From the NCBI RefSeq assembly GCF_007828865.1, contig NZ_VIVK01000002.1, forward strand, positions 496,001-560,000: 64,000 bases of DNA, given 5' to 3'. The notes beneath the pieces are model-generated. The model was not told the DNA's origin, did no database searches, and was given only the letters and a program-made list of their open reading frames with translations. Source of the stretch: Kribbella amoyensis. GTDB taxonomy: Bacteria > Actinomycetota > Actinomycetes > Propionibacteriales > Kribbellaceae. Position 1 is the first letter of the stretch; the number at the start of each line of letters is the position of its first letter. Below, in pieces: positions 35,293 through 43,903 of this stretch. Made by a program: the position numbers and the translations under genes.

Positions 35293-37346
35293 TGGCCGTG
35301 CTGGAGGCGAACGGCCGGACCGCGGAACTGGTGCGGACCCCGGCCGGCGTGGTCCTGCGGCTCGGCCTGACCGGTGTGGAGCCGGCGTTCGTGGACCGGC
35401 CGGTGGCGGAGTTGCTGACCTTCTCGGCGGGCCGGCCTTGGCAGCAGCTCCCGGTGGATCCCGAGGGCTGGTGGATGTCGCGTCGCCGGGACGAACTGCG
35501 CGCCGGGTGCCGGGCCGGGCCGCTCGCGGTCGAGCTGACGCTGTCGTTCGACGAGCAGGGCCGGTTGTCCCTCGGTCTGCGCTGGCGCAACGGCGGCCAT
35601 CGCCGGCTCGGGGACCTGGCGATCGGGATCCTGCTCGACCTCGGCCGGCTCACGGACAGCCAGATCACCGTGCCGGGCCTGATCTACAACGACAACCCGT
35701 CCGCGGATCCGGCCCGGCCGGTCCCACGGGTCGGCCCGGCACCGGGTGGCGGGTTCGTCGCCGAGGAGGACCGGCTGCCGATCCCGGGCGTCAACCTGGA
35801 ATGGCGGGCCGGCCGTGAACGCCGCCGGCTGAGCGTGTTCTCCCGGCCGGTCCCACGGCAGTCCGCCGACGGCGCGGTGCGGTACGGGTCCCTCGGCGTC
35901 CTCCGCCGGGAGGGCCCGGTGGTCGCCGCGTTGAGCGGCGTGCTGATGTTCGACGGCAAGCAGGACGTGCGGTACATCAGCAAGGCGGAGACCGAGTCGA
36001 CCGACGACGGGTACCTCACCCTGTTGCCGAACGAGGTCTACGACCAGCACCTCGTCCTCGACTGGGGACCGCAGGAGCATCGCGGGCACGCGTTCCGGCA
36101 CCTGGTCCGCACCGGCCGCGAACTGTTCGACGAACCAGGCGAGGCGCCGCTCAACCTGGGTGAGCTGGTCGCGCTGAAGACGGCCGCGATGGACAGCCGC
36201 TACTTCCGGGCCGGCACCGTCGCCGGGTACCTGAAGTTCAGCGATGTCGTCGGCAACGGTCCGGACAAGCCGCGGCACTTCCTCTACGGCTGGACGGGTC
36301 AGGCGCTGAAGCTGGCTTGGTGCGACGCGCGGCTCGGGTTCGACCACGGTGAGCCGGAGCGGGTCGAACGCTGCCGGGCCGTGGTGGAGTTCTACCTGGC
36401 CGGGAGTTCCACCAGGACTCGCGGGCTGCGGCACAACTCGTACCAGCTCGGCGGCAAGCGGTGGACCAGCTTCAAGTGGGGCGGCCGTCCGATGGTGTCC
36501 AGCCGGGCGTACGGCGAGACCGTGGCCGACCTGGCCGAGATCGTCGCGCTGTTCCGCGCCCACGACGAGCCCGTACCGGACGCGTGGATCACCGCGTTGA
36601 CCGAGGCGCTCGACTTCTTCCGGTCGGCGTTGTTGCCGGACGGGACGTTCCCGATCGGCTGGCGGCTCGACGGATCCCCGGCCGCGTCGATCGTCTCCGC
36701 TGCCGGGATCCCGTGCGTGCTCGCCGCGCTCAAGGCGGTGGCCGTCCTCGACGATCCCGGGTTGTTGTCTCAGGCAACCACATGGCTGAGTCGCTATCAC
36801 GACCAGCATGCCCGGACGTTCGACCGGCCGTTCTCCCGGTCGACGCTGGACGCCGCCTGCGAGGACAAGGAAGCGGGGATGTACTACTTCCTCGCGGCGT
36901 ACGAGCTGTTCCGGCTGACCGGCGACGAGCGGTACGCCGACTGGACCGAGGTGGCGGCGGACTGGCTGCTCACCTTCGTCTACGTGTGGTCGCCCGTGCA
37001 GGATGTGGGATCGCCGTTGCGCGAGGCCGGGTTCAGCGCGGTCGGCTGGCCGACGGTGAGTGTGCAGAACCACCACCTGGACGTGTTCTTCCCGACCGCC
37101 GAGTTGCTCGCGTTCGGCCGGGCGGCCGACCGGCCGGAGTACGTCGACGCCGCCCGGACCACCCTCGGCGCGATGGGCCAAGGCATCGCCGAACGCCCGG
37201 GGGAGTACGGCTTCCAGGTCGTCGGCGAACAGGGCGAGGCGGTCTTCCAGACGTACTGGCAGCGGCGGGGGACGAGTAACACGTGGAACCCGTCCTGGGT
37301 GATCGCGCTCGTGCTCGCCAACGCGCTGCGGATCGAGGACGAGTGA
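35292..37346 (+). CDS. Protein of unknown function, beta domain plus (alpha/alpha) barrel (six-hairpin glycosidase-like)
   Basis: I do not recognise this 684-residue protein as a named family. The first 250 residues are beta-rich (LTFSAGRPWQQLP, LAIGILLDLGRL). From about 290 it looks like an alpha-helical toroid of glycosidase or lyase type, with regularly spaced helices and conserved-looking polar patches: LRHNSYQLGGKRWTSFKW, DAACEDKEAGMYY and WPTVSVQNHHLDVFFP. No signal peptide. It overlaps the previous gene by one base (TGATG) and the GH28 gene that follows by one base, so it is made together with cytoplasmic pectin enzymes. A glycosidase or uronyl hydrolase for a side-chain linkage is likely; this is inference. 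Confidence 0.55.
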   Translation: MAVLEANGRTAELVRTPAGVVLRLGLTGVEPAFVDRPVAELLTFSAGRPWQQLPVDPEGWWMSRRRDELRAGCRAGPLAVELTLSFDEQGRLSLGLRWRNGGHRRLGDLAIGILLDLGRLTDSQITVPGLIYNDNPSADPARPVPRVGPAPGGGFVAEEDRLPIPGVNLEWRAGRERRRLSVFSRPVPRQSADGAVRYGSLGVLRREGPVVAALSGVLMFDGKQDVRYISKAETESTDDGYLTLLPNEVYDQHLVLDWGPQEHRGHAFRHLVRTGRELFDEPGEAPLNLGELVALKTAAMDSRYFRAGTVAGYLKFSDVVGNGPDKPRHFLYGWTGQALKLAWCDARLGFDHGEPERVERCRAVVEFYLAGSSTRTRGLRHNSYQLGGKRWTSFKWGGRPMVSSRAYGETVADLAEIVALFRAHDEPVPDAWITALTEALDFFRSALLPDGTFPIGWRLDGSPAASIVSAAGIPCVLAALKAVAVLDDPGLLSQATTWLSRYHDQHARTFDRPFSRSTLDAACEDKEAGMYYFLAAYELFRLTGDERYADWTEVAADWLLTFVYVWSPVQDVGSPLREAGFSAVGWPTVSVQNHHLDVFFPTAELLAFGRAADRPEYVDAARTTLGAMGQGIAERPGEYGFQVVGEQGEAVFQTYWQRRGTSNTWNPSWVIALVLANALRIEDE

Positions 37347-38491
37347 TGACCGACCACCTGATCACCGAGTACGGCGCTCACGCGGGCGCCGACAGTACGG
37401 CGGCGCTGGAGCGGGCGATCAACGCGTGCCAGCTCACCGGCGGCCGCGTGGTCGTGCCGCCGGGACGCTTCCGGACCGGGGCGATCCGGCTGCGGAGCAA
37501 CGTCGAGCTGCACATCTCGGCGGGGGCGACGCTGAAGTTCGACCCCGACCCGGCGGCGTACCCGATCGTCCGGACCCGCTGGCAGGGCATCGAGTGCTAC
37601 AGCCACTCGCCGCTGATCTACGCCTACGACGAGGTCAACGTCGCGATCACCGGGCCGGGCACGCTCGACGGCGGGGCGACACCGGACACCTGGTGGCGCG
37701 ACACCAAGCCGGTCGACGACTGGACGCGGTTGCTCCGGATGGTGGCCGACGACGTGCCGGTGGAGGAGCGGGTGTTCGCGCCGGGGCACGGGTTCCGGCC
37801 GAGTTTCGTCCAGCCGTACGCCTGTCGCCGGGTGCGGATCGAGGACGTCCGGATCGTCAACGCGCCGATGTGGGTGATCCACCCGGTGCTCAGCTCCGAC
37901 GTGCTGGTCCGCGGCGTCTCGGTCGACAGCCGGGGCCCGAACAACGACGGCTGCAACCCGGACTCGTGCCGGGACGTGGTGATCAGCGGTTGCTCGTTCG
38001 AGACCGGGGACGACTGCATCGCGATCAAGTCCGGCCGCGACGACGACGGCCGCCGGGTCGGCCGGGCCTGCGAGAACGTGGTGATCGAGGACTGCCGCTT
38101 CGGCGCCGGCCACGGGGCGGTGACGATCGGCAGCGAGGTCAGCGGCGGGGTACGGACCGTGGTGGCGCGGGACCTGCGGACCACGGGAGCCGACCTGGAC
38201 CACGCGGTCCGGATCAAGACGAACTCGCACCGCGGTGGCGTGATCGAGAATATCCGGGTCCGCGACCTCGTCGTCGAGACCGTCAACGGCGCCGCCGTGC
38301 TCATCGACGTCCGGCACGCCGACCCCGGGATCACCGGCAACCACCATCCGACCGTGCGCGGCATCAGCGTGACCGGCCTCGCCGTCGGGGCGGCACCGCG
38401 GTTGGTGGAGGTCCGGGACGCGCCGCTCTCCCCGGTCCTCGACCTGACGGTGCAGTCAGCTGACGCGGAGAACCTCGAACAACTCCACTGA
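37346..38491 (+). CDS. GH28 polygalacturonase-family enzyme, cytoplasmic
   Basis: The protein has 381 residues and no signal peptide. It is a right-handed beta-helix with all four GH28 motifs intact: RGPNNDG, TGDDCIAIKSG, GAGHGAVTIGS and AVRIKTN. Its N-terminus starts directly in the fold (ITEYGAHAGADSTAALERAI). It most likely removes galacturonic acid from imported oligomers. It is the last gene of the long operon; its final 36 bases overlap, on the opposite strand, the end of the DUF1537 kinase gene, and no separate terminator is seen. Confidence 0.9.
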   Translation: MTDHLITEYGAHAGADSTAALERAINACQLTGGRVVVPPGRFRTGAIRLRSNVELHISAGATLKFDPDPAAYPIVRTRWQGIECYSHSPLIYAYDEVNVAITGPGTLDGGATPDTWWRDTKPVDDWTRLLRMVADDVPVEERVFAPGHGFRPSFVQPYACRRVRIEDVRIVNAPMWVIHPVLSSDVLVRGVSVDSRGPNNDGCNPDSCRDVVISGCSFETGDDCIAIKSGRDDDGRRVGRACENVVIEDCRFGAGHGAVTIGSEVSGGVRTVVARDLRTTGADLDHAVRIKTNSHRGGVIENIRVRDLVVETVNGAAVLIDVRHADPGITGNHHPTVRGISVTGLAVGAAPRLVEVRDAPLSPVLDLTVQSADAENLEQLH

Positions 38492-39784
38492 GCCCACCTG
38501 CCCGCCCTTCAGAATCACCAGCAACCCGTCCAGCCACGGATCGGCGGCCAGCGTCCGGCACAGAACGACCCCGGGCCCGAAGCCGTCCTGATCCTGGGTG
38601 GGGTCGGTGGCGAGCTCGACCGCGGTGATGTCGAGCTCGCGCAGGACTCGGCCGGAGGTGTCGCCGCCGGCGACGATCACCTTGCGCACCTCGGTGCCCT
38701 GGGCAACCGCCCGTACGACCTCAGCGAGACCTTCGGCGAGCAACGGCAGCACACCGGCGCCGATCCCACCGGCTGCGTGCGCGCCACTCCCCGGCAGCCC
38801 GCTCGTGTGGCCGACTGCTCCCGGTACTCCGTCTGCGCGGCCGGTATGGACGACGACGCCCGGTGCTCCGGCTCGTAGGGCTTCGACGGCCAGGTGGGCG
38901 GCGTCGGCGTCGAGGGTGAGGGAGGTCCAGCCGGCGCGGACCGCCAGCTCGATCTGTTCGGCTGTCCTCCGCGACTGACTCCCCGACACCACCAGCACCT
39001 GCTCCGGCGCCGAATCCCCCACCCCATGACGAACCACGCCGGACCGGCGTCCTCCATCTGTGAGCGCAGTACCCAAAGCCCGGGACAGACCCCCCGAACC
39101 CATCGCGAACAACGGCCCACCGTTGCCACCAGCAAGAACGGCCCGACCGACAGCGACCAGATCCGCGTCGGTGAGCGCGTCCAGCACCACCACGTCGCCG
39201 TCGATCTCCGCGTACCGCGCGCCGAGCTCGCCGTACCCGGTCAGCTCGAGCGACGTGATCCGTAGGTCCGTCTGGGCCGCGAGATGGCGGCGCAGGTCGG
39301 ACTCGTGCATCGGCGTCGCCGGGTGGTTCGCCATCGTGGGCTGCCGATCCAGGCGATGGACCACACCCGCCTCGGCCGCGAAGTGGTGCCCGAAGACCGT
39401 GTACCGGCCCAGCTCCGGCTGCGCCGCGAGCACGGGAACCGGCGCCGGACCGAAGAGCGAGCGGCCGACCTCGAGCGCGCGCCCGAGGCTGCCCAGGACC
39501 GGCGACGAGTCCGCGGTCGAGCAGATCTTGTACTGCACCACCCGTGGATCCAGCTCGCGCAAAGCGCTGAGGATCGGCCGGATCTCCGCCTCCTGCTCGT
39601 CCGGCGGCAGGGAGCGCGCGATCCCGGCGACCCCGATCACGTCGTACTGCGCGGCAAGCTTCCGCAGCTCGTCCAGAGGCGGCAACTCCACCAGCAACGC
39701 GCCGTGCAGACCGAGTCGTTCGTACTGCAGCAGCGCGTCGGTCGAGCCGGTGAAGTCGTCGCCGTAGAAGGCCGCCTCAACCAC
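38456..39784 (-). CDS. DUF1537 four-carbon acid sugar kinase, OiaK-like (3-oxo-isoapionate kinase candidate)
   Basis: The protein has 442 residues. The N-terminal DUF1537 domain has FYGDDFTGSTDALLQYERLG (substrate side); the C-terminal nucleotide domain has VLVVSGSQSRRTAEQ and VIVAGGDTSGRVLREL. Members phosphorylate threonate, erythronate-type acids and, in D-apiose catabolism, 3-oxo-isoapionate. It follows a RuBisCO-like gene with an 8-base overlap, the combination known from the 3-oxo-isoapionate pathway. The GTG at 39784 is chosen because the conserved protein begins there; upstream codons are the RuBisCO-like gene in another frame. A different branched acid is possible. Confidence 0.78.
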   Translation of the reverse strand: MVEAAFYGDDFTGSTDALLQYERLGLHGALLVELPPLDELRKLAAQYDVIGVAGIARSLPPDEQEAEIRPILSALRELDPRVVQYKICSTADSSPVLGSLGRALEVGRSLFGPAPVPVLAAQPELGRYTVFGHHFAAEAGVVHRLDRQPTMANHPATPMHESDLRRHLAAQTDLRITSLELTGYGELGARYAEIDGDVVVLDALTDADLVAVGRAVLAGGNGGPLFAMGSGGLSRALGTALTDGGRRSGVVRHGVGDSAPEQVLVVSGSQSRRTAEQIELAVRAGWTSLTLDADAAHLAVEALRAGAPGVVVHTGRADGVPGAVGHTSGLPGSGAHAAGGIGAGVLPLLAEGLAEVVRAVAQGTEVRKVIVAGGDTSGRVLRELDITAVELATDPTQDQDGFGPGVVLCRTLAADPWLDGLLVILKGGQVGSVELFEVLRVS

Positions 39785-41039
39785 GGGCTGCCCCGAACGT
39801 CTCCAGCGCCCGCGCCAACGCCGGCACCTCGCGCGCGGTCTTCTCCAGCTCGCCACCCGACACCGCGCAGTCCCAGGCGGCCCGCATCGCGGCGACCCCC
39901 GCGCCCGCGCCGTCCGGATGACCGTGGATGCCGCCGCCCGCGAGCACGAGCAGGTCGGTCGTCGCGGTCCGCCGGTACGTCTCGGGCGCCAGGCCGGCCC
40001 ACTGACCCGAGGACAGCACCGGCAGCGTCTCGTACCCGCCGAGCAACGGCCGCCGGACCGCCTCGATCGAGCGCAACACCTCGTCGTCGGTCTCGTAGAA
40101 CTTGTTCGAGAACCCGTTCGTGTGCAGGTGGTCCGCCCCCGCCAGCCGGGCCAGCTTGGACCAGGCGACGAAGTCGATACCGAGCTGCGGGGCCCTGGTG
40201 TAGACCCCGGTCATCGCCCGGTGGCCGTGGATCGGCAGCTCGCAGCGCTCCCGCAACCAGGCCAGCCCGGTGTGGCCGACCAGGTTCACGCAGACCATCA
40301 CGCAGGTCCCGCCCGCGTCCCGGACCAGGTCGTGGTTGGCGGCCATCCGGTCCAGGTCGTCGGTGATGTTGAACGCGTACATCGGCCGCCGCCCGGTCCG
40401 CTGGGCGACCCGGTCCAGTTCCTCGGTGACCACGGCGACCCGGTCGGCCAACGGGGAGTGCGGCGGATTCCCCATCAGCTCGTCGTCCTTGACGAAGTCG
40501 ATCCCGGCCTCGGCCAGCTCGCGGACCACGACCCGCAACTCCTCGACCGGCAGCCCGATACTGGGCTTCACGATCGTCCCCAGCAGCACCCCGTCGGGCC
40601 GGTCCAGCACCTGCCGCGTCCCGGTCACGCCGTACCGCGGACCCGGGTACCGGGCGGCGAACGCGTCCGGGAGCTCGAGGTCGAGCAGCCGGATCCCGGC
40701 CACCTGGCGGATCTCGAAGAGGTTCCCGGCGACGGCGGCCAGCAGGTTCGGCAGCGAGGGGCCGAAGTTCTCCAGGCCGAAGGCGATCCGGATCCGCGCG
40801 CTCCGCCGCTGCGCACCCTCGGGACGGATCGTGCCGGGCAGGTCCGCGGTCCCGGTCGGCGGCAGCTCCTCGATCGCGACCACCCGCGCGGCGAACCGGT
40901 CCCGCAGCTCCGCGGTCTCCCGGGCCACGGCGACGAACGTCCCGGTCGACTGCTCGCCCGCGATCGTCGCGGCCGCCTGCTCCAACGGCAGGTACGTCTC
41001 CACCAGGTACGTCGCGACGACTTCCGGCCGGCCGCTCAT
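39777..41039 (-). CDS. RuBisCO-like protein, candidate 3-oxo-isoapionate-4-phosphate decarboxylase
   Basis: The 420-residue protein is a form IV RuBisCO homologue. Active-site equivalents are visible: K158 in GTIVKPSIGL, carbamate lysine K184 and metal ligands D186 and E187 in DFVKDDE, H273 in HGHRAMTG, and DHLHTNG. The loop-6 Lys of carbon-fixing RuBisCO is not evident. It will not fix CO2; RuBisCO-like proteins beside DUF1537 kinases were shown to act on 3-oxo-isoapionate 4-phosphate, as decarboxylase or transcarboxylase/hydrolase, in D-apiose catabolism. The start at ATG 41039 overlaps the dehydrogenase stop (ATGA). Which of these reactions, or a related one on another branched beta-keto acid, cannot be told by eye. 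Confidence 0.82.
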   Translation of the reverse strand: MSGRPEVVATYLVETYLPLEQAAATIAGEQSTGTFVAVARETAELRDRFAARVVAIEELPPTGTADLPGTIRPEGAQRRSARIRIAFGLENFGPSLPNLLAAVAGNLFEIRQVAGIRLLDLELPDAFAARYPGPRYGVTGTRQVLDRPDGVLLGTIVKPSIGLPVEELRVVVRELAEAGIDFVKDDELMGNPPHSPLADRVAVVTEELDRVAQRTGRRPMYAFNITDDLDRMAANHDLVRDAGGTCVMVCVNLVGHTGLAWLRERCELPIHGHRAMTGVYTRAPQLGIDFVAWSKLARLAGADHLHTNGFSNKFYETDDEVLRSIEAVRRPLLGGYETLPVLSSGQWAGLAPETYRRTATTDLLVLAGGGIHGHPDGAGAGVAAMRAAWDCAVSGGELEKTAREVPALARALETFGAARG

Positions 41040-42055
41040 CGGGTCGGGTCGATCTGGGTCTTGAGGTGGTCGGCGCCGCCGTCGATCGCGACCAGCACCT
41101 CGGGTACCCGGTCCAGGCCGACGACGTCGCTGATGTACGGCCGGACGTCGAGCACGCGCTCGTTCACAAGTTTGGCAGCGGCCCCGAAGTCCGCGGGGGT
41201 GTAGATCGTCGAGCCCTGGATGGTGACCTCCTTGAGGACGACCGGATTCAGGTCGACGGTCAGCGGTCCGGCGAACATCGGCAGGAGGACCACCCGGCCC
41301 CGCGGCCGGCACAACGCCAGCGCCTCCTCGACGCAGCTGGGATGACCGGACGCGACCATCACCACGTCGAACCCGTCGCCGCCGGTGACTTCGGCGCCGA
41401 CGGCCACCAGGTCGGCGGTGAGCGGGTCGATCACGTGGTCGACGCCCTGCGTCTTCAGGAAGTCGCGGTTGTGCTGCTTGATATCGCTGACCAGCACGGT
41501 GCCGGCCCCGCGCAACCGGCTGACCGCGGCCACCAGGCTCCCGATCGCGCCGCCGCCGAGCACCGCGACCGACTCGCCCGCGGTGATCCCGCCGGAGCCG
41601 GTCGAGTGCCAGGCCACCGCGACCGGCTCGATCATCGCGCCCTCGTCGAAGCCGATGCCGTCGGCCAGCGGGACCAGGACCCGGGCCGGCGCCGCGAAGT
41701 ACTCGCTGAGCATGCCCGGCCAGCCGCCGCCGGGGACGCGTTTGTGCGCACACAGGTGGGGATGCCCGGCCTCGCAGCGGGTGCAGTCCCAGCACGACAG
41801 GGCCGGCAGCACGGCGACGCGATCGCCCACGGCGAACCGGGTCTCGCCTGGTGGGACCGACACCACCTCGCCGGCGCCTTCGTGGCCGAGCACGACCGGC
41901 GGCTTGCGGAACGGGTGATGCCCGCGCCAGGTGTGCAGGTCGGAGCCGCAGAGACCGACCGCGCGCATCCGCAGCAGCAGCTCCTGCTGGGGTGCGGGCG
42001 GGTCCACCTCGACCACCGAGACCTGCCGGGGTTGCTGCAGCATCGCTGCTCTCAT
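41036..42055 (-). CDS. Zinc-dependent alcohol dehydrogenase (MDR superfamily, sorbitol dehydrogenase-like)
   Basis: The protein has 339 residues. Catalytic zinc ligands are in GLCGSDLHTW and LGHEGAGE, structural zinc cysteines in CWDCTRCEAGHPHLC, and the NAD site is VAVLGGGAIGSLVAA. It is the first gene of the operon with the RuBisCO-like protein and DUF1537 kinase. The ATG at 42055 has a strong AGGAGG site; the frame is open for another 600 codons upstream but those are antisense to the next gene. In the known apionate route the acid is made and isomerised by enzymes of other families, so an MDR enzyme here suggests a variant first step, oxidising a sugar or sugar acid before phosphorylation and decarboxylation. 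Confidence 0.85.
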   Translation of the reverse strand: MRAAMLQQPRQVSVVEVDPPAPQQELLLRMRAVGLCGSDLHTWRGHHPFRKPPVVLGHEGAGEVVSVPPGETRFAVGDRVAVLPALSCWDCTRCEAGHPHLCAHKRVPGGGWPGMLSEYFAAPARVLVPLADGIGFDEGAMIEPVAVAWHSTGSGGITAGESVAVLGGGAIGSLVAAVSRLRGAGTVLVSDIKQHNRDFLKTQGVDHVIDPLTADLVAVGAEVTGGDGFDVVMVASGHPSCVEEALALCRPRGRVVLLPMFAGPLTVDLNPVVLKEVTIQGSTIYTPADFGAAAKLVNERVLDVRPYISDVVGLDRVPEVLVAIDGGADHLKTQIDPTR

Positions 42056-42143
42056 CGGGGTCCTCCTTGTCCGGAACCGGACACGCGCGGGGCGAATCGT
42101 CAAGAAAACAAGGCGGATCCGTGCCCGGCGCGTGGTTGGGCCG

Positions 42144-42178
42144 TTGACATCGTACCCCGATGAGGTAAAGGTTTTCCT
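42144..42178 (+). promoter_or_regulatory. Leaderless promoter overlapped by a palindromic operator
   Basis: TTGACA (42144-42149), a 16-base spacer and TAAAGG (42166-42171) lie so close to the ATG at 42179 that transcription probably starts at it; no ribosome site is present. AGGTAAAGGTTTTCCT (42163-42178) is an inverted repeat covering the minus-10 box and start point, and matches sites at 49399, 49474 and 57754. Confidence 0.6.
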
Positions 42179-43903
42179 ATGGCAATGATCCCGGCGACGC
42201 TGCTGCTGGAAGAACGAGCCGCCCTCGCGATGAACGCGGTGGTGGGCCTGGCCGACGACGAGCAGGACGGAATTCCGTTCTTCAGCGCGAACCTGCTGGC
42301 CAGGCCGGCGCGGCTCGAACACGGTGACTGGGACTACGGGTCCAGTCACGGCCGGCTGACCGACGCGATCCTGCTGGCCCGGCAGATGACCGGCGGCAAG
42401 GACTGGGAGCCCGGCTGGACCACGGTCGCCGACCGGTACCGGGAGACGCTGCTGGCGTTGCTCGGCGAGGACGGGCTGACCTACCGGCGCGAGCACCCGC
42501 TCGGGCACTGGAAGGCGCACGCCAACCTGATCGACCAGCGAGCGACCCTGCTCGCGCTGACCACCACCGTGGTCGCCACCGGCGATCCGGTCGCGCAGGC
42601 GGCCGCCGACCGCCAGGTCGCCGCGCTGAAGCGGATCGCGATCAAGGAGCGCGACGTCTGGTTCTACCCGGCCTCGGAGTACACCCCGGCAGGCTGGCCG
42701 TCGTCGAACGCGATCGACCTGCACCTGGCGCCGGACCCGGCGTCGTTCTCGGGCCGGCTGATCATGCCGCTGCTGCGCTACCACCAGGCGACCGGCAACG
42801 CCGACGCGCTCGAGCTGTGCGAGTGGTTCGCCCGGCTGATCGTCGAGAAGAGCGGCGTCTACCTGCCCGACGGCAGCTTCAACCCGGCCCGCGTCTTCCG
42901 CAGCGGCCACTTCCACACCCGGGTCGGCACGCTGGAGGGACTCGCCCGGCTGGCCCAGCACACCGGTGACCACGGGTTGACCCAGTTCGTCCGGCGCAGC
43001 TACGACTGGGTGCTGACCCAGGCCACCGGCTTCGGCTGGACCCCGGGCGACCTGGCCGACCAGCGGTACGAGCACGAGACGTGTTCGCTGGTGGACCTGA
43101 TCGGCCTCGGGTCCACGCTCGGCGGCAGCGGGCTCACCGAGTACTGGCCCGTGGTGGAGCGGTTCGTCCGCAACCACCTGGCCGCGTCGCAGTTGCAGGA
43201 CGTCAGCTGGGTGCAGTCCGCGGCCGACCGCTCCGGTGACGAGCCGGGCTGGCGGACCCACGTCAACGTCGGCGAGCGCGTCCTCGGCGCGTTCTGCGGG
43301 TACGGCGCACCGAACGACTACGTGTCCGACGTCCCGCTCGGCCGCGGTCACACCAACGATGTGCAGGCTTGCTGCGTCGGCTCCGGGGTACGCGGGCTGT
43401 TCTGGGCCTGGAACAGCATCGTCACCGGTGACCGGTCGCTGGCCCGCGTCAACCTGCTGCTGTCCAGGGCGCACCGCTTCGTCGACGTGGTGAGCCACCT
43501 GCCGGTCGAGGGCAAGGTGGAGCTGCTGGTCAACGAGCCGGTCGACGAGTTGCGGGTCCGGGTGCCGGACTGGGCCGGGTACGCGCGGCTGGCGTTGCGC
43601 CGCGAAGGCGGGTCCGAGGACCGGGAGTGGACCGGCGCCGAGCGGATCTGGGCGCCCGACGGGTACCTGTCGATCCCGCGGACGCAGCCGGGGGAGCGGA
43701 TCACCGTGACCTTCCCGACGGTCGAGTCGACCACCACCGAATTTGCTGCGGGCAACGAGTTCCGGGCGCACTGGCGAGGCGACGACGTGGTCGCGATCGA
43801 CCCGCAGGGACACGCCCGACCGATGTACGGGGACCGGCCGGAACACGCCGGCGGGCTCCGCGAGTACGACCTCCACCGACCTGAGACGGAGTGGTCCTGG
43901 TGA
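42179..43903 (+). CDS. GH127-like (alpha/alpha)6-barrel glycosidase, cytoplasmic
   Basis: The protein has 574 residues and no signal peptide. The helical toroid (about residues 1-450) has DLADQRYEHETCSLVDLIGL, with the Glu and Cys of the GH127 metal site, and a Cys pair in DVQACCVGSGVRG, where the typical CCPPN is replaced by CCVGS. A C-terminal beta-sandwich follows. It is a distant relative of beta-L-arabinofuranosidases and of the aceric acid hydrolase. Promoter and operator adjoin the ATG. The next gene overlaps by 4 bases. It may release a rare L-sugar from imported side chains; the substrate is not known. Confidence 0.72.
   Translation: MAMIPATLLLEERAALAMNAVVGLADDEQDGIPFFSANLLARPARLEHGDWDYGSSHGRLTDAILLARQMTGGKDWEPGWTTVADRYRETLLALLGEDGLTYRREHPLGHWKAHANLIDQRATLLALTTTVVATGDPVAQAAADRQVAALKRIAIKERDVWFYPASEYTPAGWPSSNAIDLHLAPDPASFSGRLIMPLLRYHQATGNADALELCEWFARLIVEKSGVYLPDGSFNPARVFRSGHFHTRVGTLEGLARLAQHTGDHGLTQFVRRSYDWVLTQATGFGWTPGDLADQRYEHETCSLVDLIGLGSTLGGSGLTEYWPVVERFVRNHLAASQLQDVSWVQSAADRSGDEPGWRTHVNVGERVLGAFCGYGAPNDYVSDVPLGRGHTNDVQACCVGSGVRGLFWAWNSIVTGDRSLARVNLLLSRAHRFVDVVSHLPVEGKVELLVNEPVDELRVRVPDWAGYARLALRREGGSEDREWTGAERIWAPDGYLSIPRTQPGERITVTFPTVESTTTEFAAGNEFRAHWRGDDVVAIDPQGHARPMYGDRPEHAGGLREYDLHRPETEWSW

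Noticed and set aside
39777..41039. Carbon-fixing RuBisCO large subunit
   Set aside because: The loop-6 Lys region is not evident, length is 420 residues, there is no small subunit or phosphoribulokinase, and the neighbours are a sugar-acid kinase and a dehydrogenase.
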